DNA from: Magnetospirillum sp. UT-4
GTDB taxonomy: Bacteria; Pseudomonadota; Alphaproteobacteria; Rhodospirillales; Magnetospirillaceae
Length of the DNA: 64,000 nt
Direction: 5' to 3'
Assembly (NCBI RefSeq): GCF_902729435.1
Contig: NZ_LR746522.1
Location: 131,086-195,085, forward strand
A program made the translations under genes and the position numbers. The notes beneath the pieces were generated by a model that saw only the letters and a program-made list of their open reading frames with translations, was not told the origin of the DNA and searched no databases. Numbering within the stretch: the stretch's first letter is position 1; every line of letters starts with the position of its first letter. Shown here one piece after another: positions 1-8,296 of this stretch.

Positions 1-10
1 GCAAAAAACA

Positions 11-54
11 CCTCATGCTGAGGAGGCCGCCGCCAGGCGGCCGTCTCGAAGCAT
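11..54. repeat. Intergenic palindrome, family A (partial cluster)
   Basis: An imperfect palindrome begins CCTCATGCTGAGGAGG, passes through a GC-rich loop and ends GTCTCGAAGCAT. The same ends, in either orientation, recur at 30306-30421 and 47175-47265, so this is a dispersed extragenic element. It lies just downstream of the leftward gene at 65-523 and could act as its terminator or an mRNA-stabilising hairpin; that role is inferred. Confidence 0.7.
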
Positions 55-64
55 TTGCGGCGCC

Positions 65-523
65 TCACTTCCCGTCCGGCACCCAGGTCAGGGTGGCGCC
101 GCCTTCGGCCTGGCCGCACAGATCGGCCAGGCGGGCCGCCGACAGCCGGGTCGGCAGGGTGCCGTTGACGATCACGGTGCCGTCCTTGGCGAGGCGCCAG
201 CCGGCCTGGACGCAGGCCTTGGTCGGCAATCCCTGGGCGGTCACCATCAGGCCGTTGGCCCCCGAGGACACCGCCAGGGAACCACCGAAGGCGTGGCTGG
301 GCGGCGCCGCGCCCGAGGCGGCGGCCCGCATCTGCCCGATCAATGCCTCGCCGGGATCGGCCGATTCTTCGCCATTGCCGAGGACCAGCCAGGCGGCCAG
401 TCCGGCGGCGGCCACCACGGCCCCGGCAGCGATCCAGGCGACGAGGCGGCCGGGCCGCTCATGGCGTGGCGCCGGACGGTGGGAAACAGGATGGTGATGG
501 GACAGGCTGGCGGTCTTGGACAT
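65..523 (-). CDS. Small single-pass membrane protein, possibly pilin-like
   Basis: This 152-residue protein is not a firmly recognised family. It has a His/Pro/Arg-rich cytoplasmic start, one hydrophobic segment at about residues 29-47 (WIAAGAVVAAAGLAAWLVL) and a small exported domain. The C-terminal part contains two cysteines in the pattern LPTKACVQAG ... NGTLP ... LADLCGQ ... TLTW. That spacing recalls the C-terminal domain of type IVb (PilS/TcpA-like) pilins, but no pilin cleavage site is obvious, so the resemblance is only a hint. The ATG at 523 was chosen because the much longer open frame upstream overlaps the divergently transcribed mutL. The 103-bp gap to mutL should hold promoters for both genes. 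Confidence 0.6.
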   Translation of the reverse strand: MSKTASLSHHHPVSHRPAPRHERPGRLVAWIAAGAVVAAAGLAAWLVLGNGEESADPGEALIGQMRAAASGAAPPSHAFGGSLAVSSGANGLMVTAQGLPTKACVQAGWRLAKDGTVIVNGTLPTRLSAARLADLCGQAEGGATLTWVPDGK

Positions 524-626
524 GGCGATACCCGAATTGGCGCCCCAATTATCCACATGGTAACGCACAGAGAATGAACAAGGGATGAAGTTTGCCCGAA
601 GCGGCGCGAGCGGGTAGACTCGCGCC

Positions 627-2405
627 ATGCCGATCCGCCTGCTGCCCCCCACCCTGGTCAACCAGATCGCCGCCGGCGAGGTGATCGAGCGTCCCGCCGC
701 CGCGGTCAGGGAGCTGGTGGAGAACGCCCTCGATGCCGGGGCGACCCGCGTCGAGGTAGCGCTGGCCGAGGGCGGCCAGGCGCTGATCGCGGTCACCGAC
801 GACGGCGCCGGCATGAGTCCCGACCAGCTGGTCCTGGCGGTGGAACGCCACGCCACCTCGAAGCTGGACGGCGACGATCTGGTCCACATCCGCCATCTCG
901 GCTTCCGCGGCGAGGCGCTGCCCTCCATCGGCTCGGTGGCGCGCCTGGCCATCACCTCGCGGCCCAAGGGCGCCGACAGCGCCTGGAGCCTCAGCGTCGA
1001 GGGCGGCGCCAAGGGCGCACCGGTGCCGGCCGCCCATCCCCCCGGCACAAGGGTCGAGGTGCGCGACCTGTTCTATGCCACCCCGGCGCGGCTCAAGTTC
1101 CTGAAGAGCGTGCGCGCCGAGCTGGGCCAGGCGGTGGACGTGGTCGAACGCCTGGCCATGGCCCATCCCCGGGTCGCCTTCGCACTGCAGGACGGCGCCC
1201 GCACGGTGCTGAAGCTGCCGGCCCAACCGGATCGGCTGGGGCGGCTGGCGGCGGTGCTGGGCCGCGACTTCGCCGCCAACGCGGTGGAACTGGATGCCGA
1301 GCGCGACGGAATCCGCCTGTCCGGCTGGGCCGGTCTGCCCACCTTCAACAAGGGCACATCGGCCCACCAGTACCTGTTCGTCAACGGACGCCCGGTGAAG
1401 GACCGGCTGGTGATCGGGGCGGTCAAGGGCGCTTATCAGGACGTGTTGTCGCCCGACCGTCACCCGGTGGTGGCGCTGTTCCTGGAGCTGCCGGCCGACG
1501 CGGTGGACGTCAACGTCCACCCGGCCAAGGCCGAGGTGCGCTTCCGCGATGCCGGCATGGTGCGCGGGCTGATCGTCTCGGCCATCCGCCATGCCCTGGC
1601 GGCGGCCGGCCACCGCACCGCCTCCACCGTCTCCGACGCCGCCCTGGGGGCGCTTGGCGCGGCGCGCCCGGCCTATCAATGGCAGCCGCCGCCGCGTCCC
1701 TCGGCCGGGCAGGTCCGCACCGCCGCCTGGGCGCAGGCGCCCATGGGCCTGGCCGAAGCCATCCCCGGCCTCGATCTGCCGCCGGCGGCACCGGCCGCCG
1801 AACTTCAGGAACCAGTCGCCGATTATCCGCTGGGGGCGGCGCGGGCGCAGCTGCACGACACCTACATCGTCGCCGAGACCAGGGACGGGCTGGTCATCGT
1901 CGATCAGCACGCCGCCCACGAGCGGCTGGTGATGGAGCGCATGAAGGCGGCCATGGCCGCCGACGGCGCGGTCAAGGCACAGGCGCTGCTGCTGCCCGAG
2001 GTGGCGGAACTGGGCGAGGCGGCGGCCGCCCGCATCGCCGAGGCGGCGCCCGACCTGGCCGCGCTGGGGCTGGTGGTCGAGCCGTTCGGCCCCGGCGCGG
2101 TGGTGGTGCGCGCCACCCCGGCGCCGCTGGGCGAATGCGACGCCGCCGCCTTGGTGCGCGACCTCGCCGACGACCTGGCGGAATGGGGTGAGGCCCTCGG
2201 CCTCAAGGACCGCCTGGGCGAAGTCTGCGCCACCATGGCCTGCCACGGCTCGGTGCGGGCCGGGCGGCGCCTCTCGCCGGCCGAGATGGATTCCTTGCTG
2301 CGCCAGATGGAGGCGACGGCGCTGTCGGGCCAGTGCAACCACGGCCGCCCCACCCACGTCACCCTGCGCCTGGCCGATATCGAGAAGCTGTTCGGCCGGC
2401 GGTAG
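627..2405 (+). CDS. mutL: DNA mismatch repair protein MutL (endonuclease type)
   Basis: MutL couples mismatch recognition by MutS to strand removal. The N-terminal GHKL ATPase is intact: the catalytic Glu lies in [13 protein letters not shown] (about residue 32), followed by DDGAGM (58-63) and GFRGEAL (92-98). A Pro/Ala-rich linker occupies about 330-395. The C-terminal dimerisation domain carries [12 protein letters not shown] (426-437), the DQHA(X)2E(X)4E metal site of nicking MutL proteins, plus ACHGSVRAG and the CNHGRPT motif near the end. The protein is therefore predicted to nick the daughter strand itself, as in bacteria without MutH. The 592-residue length is normal. It converges on queD with only 5 bp between the stops. 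Confidence 0.97.
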   Translation: MPIRLLPPTLVNQIAAGEVIERPAAAVRELVENALDAGATRVEVALAEGGQALIAVTDDGAGMSPDQLVLAVERHATSKLDGDDLVHIRHLGFRGEALPSIGSVARLAITSRPKGADSAWSLSVEGGAKGAPVPAAHPPGTRVEVRDLFYATPARLKFLKSVRAELGQAVDVVERLAMAHPRVAFALQDGARTVLKLPAQPDRLGRLAAVLGRDFAANAVELDAERDGIRLSGWAGLPTFNKGTSAHQYLFVNGRPVKDRLVIGAVKGAYQDVLSPDRHPVVALFLELPADAVDVNVHPAKAEVRFRDAGMVRGLIVSAIRHALAAAGHRTASTVSDAALGALGAARPAYQWQPPPRPSAGQVRTAAWAQAPMGLAEAIPGLDLPPAAPAAELQEPVADYPLGAARAQLHDTYIVAETRDGLVIVDQHAAHERLVMERMKAAMAADGAVKAQALLLPEVAELGEAAAARIAEAAPDLAALGLVVEPFGPGAVVVRATPAPLGECDAAALVRDLADDLAEWGEALGLKDRLGEVCATMACHGSVRAGRRLSPAEMDSLLRQMEATALSGQCNHGRPTHVTLRLADIEKLFGRR

Positions 2406-2410
2406 CAAGG

Positions 2411-2941
2411 CTACTCGCCGTATTCCGCCGCGCAGTTGGGGGTTTCGAACACGCGCACCAGCACCAGCCGGGCGGTGCCGCCCGAGCGCTGCCGCACCGG
2501 TCCGGCCAGCTTGGTGAACCAGTGCCGCGCCAGGCATTCGGCGGTGGGCTGGAAGCCGACCACGGTGAGCCTGGTGCCCAGGCGGGTGTCGGTGGTGGTG
2601 GCCTCGCCCTCGGCCGCCACCCGGGCGGCCAGCGCCGCCATCCAGTCCCGCGCATCGGCCCCGGCGGGAGCGAACAGGGTCAGCAGCTCGGTATCGGCGA
2701 TGGCGGCGATGAAGCCGTGATCGCAGGGCGCGTCGATGGCCGTCAGCATCTCCTCTTTCAGGAAGCCGAAATCCACCACCATGTCGGTCTGCTCGCCGTC
2801 ATGGTGCAGCTCGGCGGCCTCGCACACCGCCTCGACGGCATAGCGGTGGCCGTGCAGGTGCCGGCACTTGGAGCCGTGGGTCATGATGCGGTGGCCGGCA
2901 TCGATCTCGATGCGGCGGGTGACGCGGTAGGGGGCGGCCAT
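2411..2941 (-). CDS. queD: 6-carboxytetrahydropterin synthase-type protein QueD
   Basis: This 176-residue member of the 6-pyruvoyl-tetrahydropterin synthase fold converts dihydroneopterin triphosphate to 6-carboxytetrahydropterin in the preQ0/queuosine route. The zinc ligands His17, His30 and His32 (GHR ... CRHLHGHRY) and catalytic Cys26 are present, as is the CDHGF segment. It is longer than typical QueD (about 120 residues), with an inserted stretch around residues 90-130. The start at 2941 gives the family N-terminus (YRVTRRIEIDAGHR). It lies 8 bp downstream of queE, so the two form an operon for consecutive queuosine steps. Confidence 0.92.
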   Translation of the reverse strand: MAAPYRVTRRIEIDAGHRIMTHGSKCRHLHGHRYAVEAVCEAAELHHDGEQTDMVVDFGFLKEEMLTAIDAPCDHGFIAAIADTELLTLFAPAGADARDWMAALAARVAAEGEATTTDTRLGTRLTVVGFQPTAECLARHWFTKLAGPVRQRSGGTARLVLVRVFETPNCAAEYGE

Positions 2942-2949
2942 GTCTGCCT

Positions 2950-3564
2950 TCAGGGGATGCCGATCAGCTTGTGGGTCTGCAGGCTGAGCCGCCAGAGGGG
3001 ATGCGTCAAGCACCACGCGACGCAGGCAGCGATGTTGGCCGCCCGCTCCGGGCCGTCCATGGGCTGCAGCAGGCGGTGGGTGAAGGCCAGGGCCTCCAGC
3101 GCCCCGGGGTCGAGGCCGGGCTGCGGCCACACCAGCTTCAGCTCGTCGCCCTGGCGCAGAACCAGTTCGGTGCCGGCCTTGGGGCTGACGCAGACCCAGT
3201 CGATGCCGGCCGGCAGCGTCCGGGTGCCGTTGGTCTCCACCGCCACCTCGAACCCCCGGCGGTGCAGGGCGTCGACCAGCGCGTCGTCCAGTTGCAGCGC
3301 CGGCTCGCCACCGGTGCAGACCACATAGGGGACGCCGCCGCCCGGCCACAGCGATTCCACCCGTTCGGCCAGCGAAGCGGCATCGGCGAAGCGCTCGCCG
3401 CCGACGAAATCGGTGTCGCAGAAGCGGCACTGGGCGCCGGCCCGATCCTCCTCGCGCCCGCTCCACAGGTTGCACCCGGAAAAGCGCAGGAACACCGCGA
3501 CCCGCCCGGCCCGGGCGCCCTCGCCCTGCAGGGTCAGAAAGAGTTCCTTGACGGTGTAGGTCAT
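2950..3564 (-). CDS. queE: 7-carboxy-7-deazaguanine synthase QueE
   Basis: A radical SAM enzyme (204 residues) that rearranges 6-carboxytetrahydropterin, the QueD product, into 7-carboxy-7-deazaguanine. The start MTYTVKELFLTLQGEG is the family signature. The cluster-binding cysteines are Cys31, Cys46 and Cys49, i.e. CX14CX2C rather than the common CX3CX2C; this spaced version is known from Burkholderia-type QueE. CTGGEPALQ and the VETNGT motif follow. The frame stays open further upstream but runs through a palindromic repeat, so the ATG at 3564 is taken as the start. It is co-transcribed with queD. Confidence 0.94.
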   Translation of the reverse strand: MTYTVKELFLTLQGEGARAGRVAVFLRFSGCNLWSGREEDRAGAQCRFCDTDFVGGERFADAASLAERVESLWPGGGVPYVVCTGGEPALQLDDALVDALHRRGFEVAVETNGTRTLPAGIDWVCVSPKAGTELVLRQGDELKLVWPQPGLDPGALEALAFTHRLLQPMDGPERAANIAACVAWCLTHPLWRLSLQTHKLIGIP

Positions 3565-3584
3565 GGGCTGATCCGTTGCCTTCG

Positions 3585-3719
3585 CCCCTTGATGGGGAGG
3601 GGTCCCCCCTTCTTTTCTCCCCTCCCCTTGATGGGGAGGGGTTGGGGGCGGGGTGAGGTTCCGCGACACCGCCGACGCGGTTCACCCCCACCCTAACCCT
3701 CCCCACAATTGGGAGGGGA
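3585..3719. repeat. Intergenic palindromes, family B (C-run/G-run hairpins)
   Basis: Several arms of the type CCCCTTGATGGGGAGGGG and CCTCCCCACAATTGGGAGGGG surround a short core containing CCGACGCGGTTCACCCCCACCC. A related block with the same core (CCGCGTCGGCGTCGTCGCGG...CACCCCACCC, reverse sense) sits at 17371-17475, and a lone hairpin is at 34475-34498. It fills the gap between the orphan gene at 3722 and queE. Confidence 0.75.
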
Positions 3720-3721
3720 CG

Positions 3722-4060
3722 TTAGTGATCGCTGCCGTGGAGGATGCCGGCCATGCCGGTATCGTAGTCCTGACCGGCCAGGGTCAGGGTCAGCGCATGG
3801 GGGAAGGTGCTGCGGATCAGGCCCTTGCGCTCCAGCGCCGCCCACACCGCCGGATTGGCCAGTCCGCTGGCGTCCTTGCTCATCATCACCTTGTCGCCGA
3901 CGTGGAAGTGGTTGCCGTGCGGCTTGGGCAGGGTGTTCAGCACCTTCTCGCCGGTTTCCAGGGTGTTGCTGGTCTCGGGGTGGCGGGCCAGCTCCTGGAA
4001 CAGCACCAGGGTCTTGCACTGCAACGGGTTGAGCTTCAGCGGATTGGTCTTTGGCGGCAT
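3722..4060 (-). CDS. Conserved small protein of unknown function
   Basis: A 112-residue soluble protein that I cannot assign to a named family. It has no signal peptide or membrane segment. It begins MPPKTNPLKLNPLQCKTLVLFQEL, which reads like a helical winged-helix-type start, and later has GNHFHVGDKVMMSKDASGLANPAVWAALERKGLI, where the last phrase resembles the recognition part of a small winged helix. A strong ribosome-binding site (GGAGGA, 5 nt before the ATG) supports the start. It lies 26 bp after rsmE on the same strand and may be the last gene of the qmcA-nfeD-rsmE unit. Confidence 0.75.
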   Translation of the reverse strand: MPPKTNPLKLNPLQCKTLVLFQELARHPETSNTLETGEKVLNTLPKPHGNHFHVGDKVMMSKDASGLANPAVWAALERKGLIRSTFPHALTLTLAGQDYDTGMAGILHGSDH

Positions 4061-4086
4061 GGCGATCCTCCGGGAAAGGGCGGCGA

Positions 4087-4824
4087 TTATGCCTGCCTGG
4101 GCCGCCACTTCCAATCCCCGGCGAGGGCCTGCACCACCGCCAGGGCGGCGATGGCGGCGGTCTCGGCGCGCAGGATGCGCGGCCCCAGCGAGACGGCGCG
4201 GGCGAAGGGCAGGCGGAGCAGCAGGTCGCGCTCCTCGGGCGCGAAGCCGCCCTCGGGGCCGACCAGCAGGGCCAGCTTCCCGGACAGGCCGGCCGCCACC
4301 TCGGGCAGCGGGGCGCCCGACCCGCCCTCGTCGAGGAACAGCAGGGTGCGCCCCGAATCCCAGCCGGCCAGGACCTGATCCAGCGCCGCCGGCGGCTTCA
4401 ATTCGGGCACCGTCAGGCGCTCGCATTGCTCGGCCGCTTCCATCAGATGGGCGCGCAGGCGTTCGGCATTGACGCGGGCCGCATTGGTGCGCCGGGTGAA
4501 CACCGGCCACAGCGCCGAGGCGCCCAGTTCCGCCGCCTTCTCGGCCACCAGATCGGTGTTGTCCTTCTTCAGGGGGGCGGCCAGCAGCCAGATATCGGGC
4601 TCGGGCGCCTGCGGCCGGGTCTGCGCCCCGACCGTGAGGCGCACGCCCCCCTTGCCGACATCGTCCAGCACCGCCAGCCACTCGCCGTCGCGCCCGTTGA
4701 ACAACGCCACCGCCTGCCCGGCTCGGGCGCGCATCACGGTGGCGACGTAATGGGACTGCTCCCTGGCCAGCACCAGACCAGCCCCGGCGGCGAGGTCGAA
4801 GGGGACGAACAGGCGCAGACTCAT
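4087..4824 (-). CDS. rsmE: 16S rRNA m3U1498 methyltransferase RsmE
   Basis: SPOUT-fold methyltransferase of 245 residues that methylates U1498 of 16S rRNA. It shows the family order: an N-terminal PUA-like domain with the HYVATVMRARAGQ segment, then LLAAPLKKDNTDLVAEKAAELGA, and the knotted SAM site with LLVGPEGGFAPEE and SLGPRILRAETAAIAAL. The ATG at 4824 overlaps the nfeD stop as ATGA, so translation is probably coupled. A longer frame upstream lies inside nfeD and was discarded. Confidence 0.95.
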   Translation of the reverse strand: MSLRLFVPFDLAAGAGLVLAREQSHYVATVMRARAGQAVALFNGRDGEWLAVLDDVGKGGVRLTVGAQTRPQAPEPDIWLLAAPLKKDNTDLVAEKAAELGASALWPVFTRRTNAARVNAERLRAHLMEAAEQCERLTVPELKPPAALDQVLAGWDSGRTLLFLDEGGSGAPLPEVAAGLSGKLALLVGPEGGFAPEERDLLLRLPFARAVSLGPRILRAETAAIAALAVVQALAGDWKWRPRQA

Positions 4825-5258
4825 TCCTTGGCTTCCACCCTGAGAGTGATGCCGTCCACACCCACCACCTTGACCCGGGCGCCGGCGGGCAGGTCGGGTC
4901 CCGTGACCGGCCAAGTGCCGTCGGCCACCCGCAGACGGCCGCGCCCGTCCTTTATCGGCATGTCCAGGGTATGGATGCCACCCACCAGGGCCTCGCCGCG
5001 GCGGTTGAGATGGGGTTCGTCCGCCGCCGGCGCGCGCAGCCGCCCGTAGAGCCGGCGCCCCAGGATGGCGGCGGCCAGGGACAGCGCGGCGAAGGCCAGC
5101 GCCTGGATCTCCCAGCCGATGTCCGGCGCCGCGTAGGCGACAATGCCGACCGCCAGGGCGGCAATGCCGGGGAACAACAGGTAGGCGCCGGGCATCACCG
5201 TCTCGACGGCGACCAGCACCACGCCCAGGGTCAGCCAGTGCCAGAAGACCAGATGCAT
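4821..5258 (-). CDS. NfeD-family membrane protein
   Basis: A 145-residue short NfeD protein. The N-terminal half holds three to four hydrophobic segments (about residues 5-23, 25-45 and 50-67), and the C-terminal half is a soluble OB-like domain (RRGEALVGGIHTLDMPI ... VKVVGVDGITLRVE). Short NfeD proteins are encoded beside stomatin/SPFH proteins and are thought to assist membrane microdomain organisation or membrane-protein quality control. Its partner lies 10 bp upstream here, and the stop overlaps rsmE. No serine-protease domain of the long NfeD form is present. Confidence 0.88.
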   Translation of the reverse strand: MHLVFWHWLTLGVVLVAVETVMPGAYLLFPGIAALAVGIVAYAAPDIGWEIQALAFAALSLAAAILGRRLYGRLRAPAADEPHLNRRGEALVGGIHTLDMPIKDGRGRLRVADGTWPVTGPDLPAGARVKVVGVDGITLRVEAKE

Positions 5259-5268
5259 GGCCTGGGCC

Positions 5269-6237
5269 TCAGCCCTGGTCCGACGCGGGCACGCTTCCGG
5301 TGCGCCGCGGCCGGGCGGCATCGGAACCGAGGGCGTCCCTGGCGATCTCGGCGATGCCGGCGACGGCACCGATGACCCCCGATGCCTCCAGCGGCATCAT
5401 CACCAGCTTCTGGTTGGGTGCGGCCGCCACCTTCTCCAGCGCCCCGACATAGCGCTGGGCGACGAAGTAGTTGACCGCCATGGCCTCACCGTTGGCGATG
5501 GCGGAGGACACCATGGCGACGGCCTTGCCCTCGGCCTCGGCCTCGCGTTCGCGCGCCTCGGCGTCGCGGTAGGCGGCCTCGCGGCGGCCCTCGGCCGCCA
5601 GGATCTGGGCTTGCTTCTGTCCTTCCGCCTTCAGCACCTCGGCCTGCTTCAGGCCCTCGGCCTCCAGGATGGCGGCGCGTTTGTCCCGTTCGGCCTTCAT
5701 CTGCCGGGCCATGGCGTCCACCAGATCGCGCGGCGGGGCGATGTCCTTGATCTCGATGCGGGTGACCTTGACGCCCCAGGGCTGAGTGGCGCCATCGACC
5801 ACGGTCAGGAGCTGCGCGTTGATGCGGTCGCGCTGGGACAGCAGCTCATCCAGGTCCATGCCGCCCATGACGGTGCGGATGTTGGTCATGGTCAGGTTCA
5901 GGATGGCCAGTTCCAGCATCGCCACCTCGTAGGCGGCACGCGCCGCGTCCAGCACCTGGAAAAACACCACGCCGTCCACCGTCACCATGGCGTTGTCGCG
6001 GGTGATGACCTCCTGGCTGGGAACGTCCAGCACCTGCTCCATGACGTTGAGCTTGCGCCCGATCCTGTCGATGACGGGCACGATGAGATGCAGGCCGGGC
6101 GACAGGGTCCGGGTATAGCGGCCGAAGCGTTCGACCGTGCATTCGAAGCCCTGGGGCACCACCTTGACCCCCAGAACCACCACCAGCACCGCCGCCGCCG
6201 TCAGTACCAGCGCGAAAATCGCGAAATCGCCCAGCAT
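5269..6237 (-). CDS. qmcA: SPFH/stomatin-family protein (QmcA-like)
   Basis: A 322-residue membrane scaffold protein. One N-terminal membrane segment (residues 4-26) precedes the SPFH domain, whose start VVPQGFECTVERFGRYTRTLSPGLH is diagnostic. An Ala/Glu/Lys-rich coiled coil follows at about 190-265 (AERDKRAAILEAEG repeated). Such proteins oligomerise and modulate membrane proteases and lipid domains. It is first in an operon with nfeD. The start at 6237 places the membrane anchor at the N-terminus; a candidate promoter lies 34 bp upstream. The gene is divergent from gpsA. Confidence 0.93.
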   Translation of the reverse strand: MLGDFAIFALVLTAAAVLVVVLGVKVVPQGFECTVERFGRYTRTLSPGLHLIVPVIDRIGRKLNVMEQVLDVPSQEVITRDNAMVTVDGVVFFQVLDAARAAYEVAMLELAILNLTMTNIRTVMGGMDLDELLSQRDRINAQLLTVVDGATQPWGVKVTRIEIKDIAPPRDLVDAMARQMKAERDKRAAILEAEGLKQAEVLKAEGQKQAQILAAEGRREAAYRDAEAREREAEAEGKAVAMVSSAIANGEAMAVNYFVAQRYVGALEKVAAAPNQKLVMMPLEASGVIGAVAGIAEIARDALGSDAARPRRTGSVPASDQG

Positions 6238-6270
6238 GAGCACATCCCCCCGGCTGACTACCCAAACGTT

Positions 6271-6299
6271 ACTATAGCCGAAACCACGCCGCCTGTCGT
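6271..6299 (-). promoter_or_regulatory. Candidate sigma-70 promoter of qmcA-nfeD-rsmE
   Basis: On the minus strand ACGACA (6299-6294) is separated by 17 bp from TATAGT (6276-6271), matching 4/6 and 5/6 of the consensus hexamers. It lies just ahead of the qmcA start in the 143-bp divergent gap with gpsA. Confidence 0.55.
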
Positions 6300-6380
6300 T
6301 TGCTCGCGTGGGAGACGGGTTGCCCACCGCCGCCGGCCGGGGCATAACCTGACCCCGGGGGACGCGAAAGGAAGCGCAGC

Positions 6381-7373
6381 ATGGACACCATCGGCATCGT
6401 CGGCGCCGGCGCCTGGGGCACCGCCTTGGCCGTCACCGCGCGCCGGGCCGGGCGCAACGTGGTGGTGTGGGCGCACGAGCCGGACGTGGTCGGCGCCATC
6501 AACGCCATGCGGCGCAACATCGCCTATCTGCCCGACATCCATCTCGATTGCTGCATCCGCGCCACCACCGAGATCGCCGAGACGGCGTCCGCCGAGGCGG
6601 TGCTGCTGGTCACCCCGGCGCAGCACCTGCGCGCCGCCTGCCGCGCCCTGGCGCCCCATTGGCGGGCCGGGGTGCCGGCGGTGATCTGCGCCAAGGGCAT
6701 CGAGCAGGGCAGCGGCGCCATGATGACCGAGGTGGTCGCCGCCGAGCTGCCCCATGCGCCGCTGGCGGTGCTGTCCGGCCCCACCTTCGCCGTCGAGGTG
6801 GCGCGCGGCCTGCCCACCGCCATCACCCTGGCCTGCGCCGATGCCGAGCTGGGCCGCCGGCTGGTGGCGGCGCTGGGCACGCCGACCTTCCGTCCCTATC
6901 TCGCCGACGACCTGGTGGGGGCCGAGATCGGCGGCGCGGTCAAGAACGTGCTGGCCATCGCCTGCGGCATCGTCGAGGGCCGCGGCCTGGGCGACAACGC
7001 GCGGGCCGCGCTGATCACCCGCGGCCTGGCCGAGCTGACCCGTCTGGCCCTGGCCAAGGGCGGCCGCGCCGACACCCTGATGGGCCTGTCGGGCATGGGC
7101 GACCTGATCCTGACCGCCTCGTCGGCGCAATCGCGCAACTACTCGCTGGGCTTCGCCCTGGGCGAGGGCCAGACGCTGGCCGACATCCTGGCCTCGCGCC
7201 GGGCCGTCACCGAAGGCGTGTGGACCGCCGGGGCGGTGGTCGAGATGGCCACCGGCTTAGGCATCGAGATGCCCATCTGCGCCGCGGTGGATTCGGTGAT
7301 CAACCGCGGCCACGACCTCGACGACGCCATCACCGCCCTGCTCAGCCGGCCGTTCCGGGCGGAGGGAGCCTAG
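6381..7373 (+). CDS. gpsA: Glycerol-3-phosphate dehydrogenase [NAD(P)+]
   Basis: Reduces dihydroxyacetone phosphate to sn-glycerol 3-phosphate for phospholipid synthesis (330 residues). The nucleotide-binding motif GIVGAGAWGTALA starts at residue 5. CAKGIEQGSG, SGPTFAVEVARGLPTA and the catalytic lysine (Lys188, in GGAVKNVLAIA) are in place, as is the GLGDNARAALITRGLAE helix that contacts substrate. It begins 19 nt after a GGGGGAC segment. It converges on the VOC gene with a 4-bp overlap of the coding ends. Confidence 0.97.
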   Translation: MDTIGIVGAGAWGTALAVTARRAGRNVVVWAHEPDVVGAINAMRRNIAYLPDIHLDCCIRATTEIAETASAEAVLLVTPAQHLRAACRALAPHWRAGVPAVICAKGIEQGSGAMMTEVVAAELPHAPLAVLSGPTFAVEVARGLPTAITLACADAELGRRLVAALGTPTFRPYLADDLVGAEIGGAVKNVLAIACGIVEGRGLGDNARAALITRGLAELTRLALAKGGRADTLMGLSGMGDLILTASSAQSRNYSLGFALGEGQTLADILASRRAVTEGVWTAGAVVEMATGLGIEMPICAAVDSVINRGHDLDDAITALLSRPFRAEGA

Positions 7374-8218
7374 GCCCCCGCCATCTCGATGGTGACGCCG
7401 CAGGCCTGGGACGGCGGGATGCGGATGGTGCCGTCGGAATCGCGGCCGAATTCGACGCCACCGGCGTGCAGGATCTCGGCGGCCTTGCGGGTGTCGGCCA
7501 CCTGCAGCGCCAGCACCACCAGGGCCGGGGGCGGCGGCTGCTCGTCCAGCTCGGCGTCGGGGTGGAGCTGGGTCAGGTCCTCGGGCCGGGTCAGGAAGAT
7601 CAGGCCGCGGCCGGTATGCACCGTCACCGTCTCGTCGGTCACCACCGCGCTGTGGGGGCCGAACACCCGGTCCCAGGCCGGAGTCAGCGACACCGGGTCA
7701 TCGACCACCGCGGTCACCGCGGCGATGCCGAAGGCGCCGTTGACGTGCTGCAGCCATTCCGGGTGGCGGTCGCGCTGGGCGGTGAGGTGCTGGATCATGC
7801 GGGTCGGCACGCCCGGCGTGGCATCGGCCGGCAGCGGCGTTTCCGAGAACATCAGCACCGGTTCGTCGGGGGCGTCGAGGCGGCGCGACAGCGAGCGCGG
7901 GACCGGCACGTCGAGCCCGGCGCGGCGCAGGGACTCCCCCGATGCGGCGCCGTCATTGGTGCGCAGCGCCAGGCCCATCAGCCCCTCGCGCTGCTCCAGG
8001 AAGGCGCGCACCGCCTCGGCCTCGGCGCCGTCGCCCTCGGGCGAAAGCAGTTCGACGTAGTCCTGCCCGAACATGGCGCAGTGATTGGCGGTGCCCCATT
8101 CGGCGTGGTGGCCGCGCGGGGTCAGGGTGAAGCCCAGCCGGCGGAACACCTCCGCCGCCTGGTCGAGGTCGCGCACGGCGATGACCGCGTGGTCGAGTCC
8201 GACGATCTGGTTGGCCAT
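7370..8218 (-). CDS. VOC-superfamily (glyoxalase-like) protein
   Basis: A 282-residue protein with two vicinal-oxygen-chelate modules. The first begins GLDHAVIAVRDLDQAAEVFRRLGF; the second ends with QVADTRKAAEILHAGGVEFGRDSDGTIRIPP. His9 and the CAMFGQDYVELL segment are plausible metal or substrate positions. This layout matches the Glyoxalase_3-like group, whose substrates are mostly unknown, so no reaction is proposed. The ATG at 8218 follows a strong GGAGGA site. It stands alone between gpsA (convergent) and the tyrA operon. Confidence 0.88.
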   Translation of the reverse strand: MANQIVGLDHAVIAVRDLDQAAEVFRRLGFTLTPRGHHAEWGTANHCAMFGQDYVELLSPEGDGAEAEAVRAFLEQREGLMGLALRTNDGAASGESLRRAGLDVPVPRSLSRRLDAPDEPVLMFSETPLPADATPGVPTRMIQHLTAQRDRHPEWLQHVNGAFGIAAVTAVVDDPVSLTPAWDRVFGPHSAVVTDETVTVHTGRGLIFLTRPEDLTQLHPDAELDEQPPPPALVVLALQVADTRKAAEILHAGGVEFGRDSDGTIRIPPSQACGVTIEMAGA

Positions 8219-8296
8219 GGTCTGTCCTCCGCTGCCCGAAGCCACAGGGGACACCGGCACGCCGGAAGAGTCAACCGTGCGGGGATGACGGCGCCG

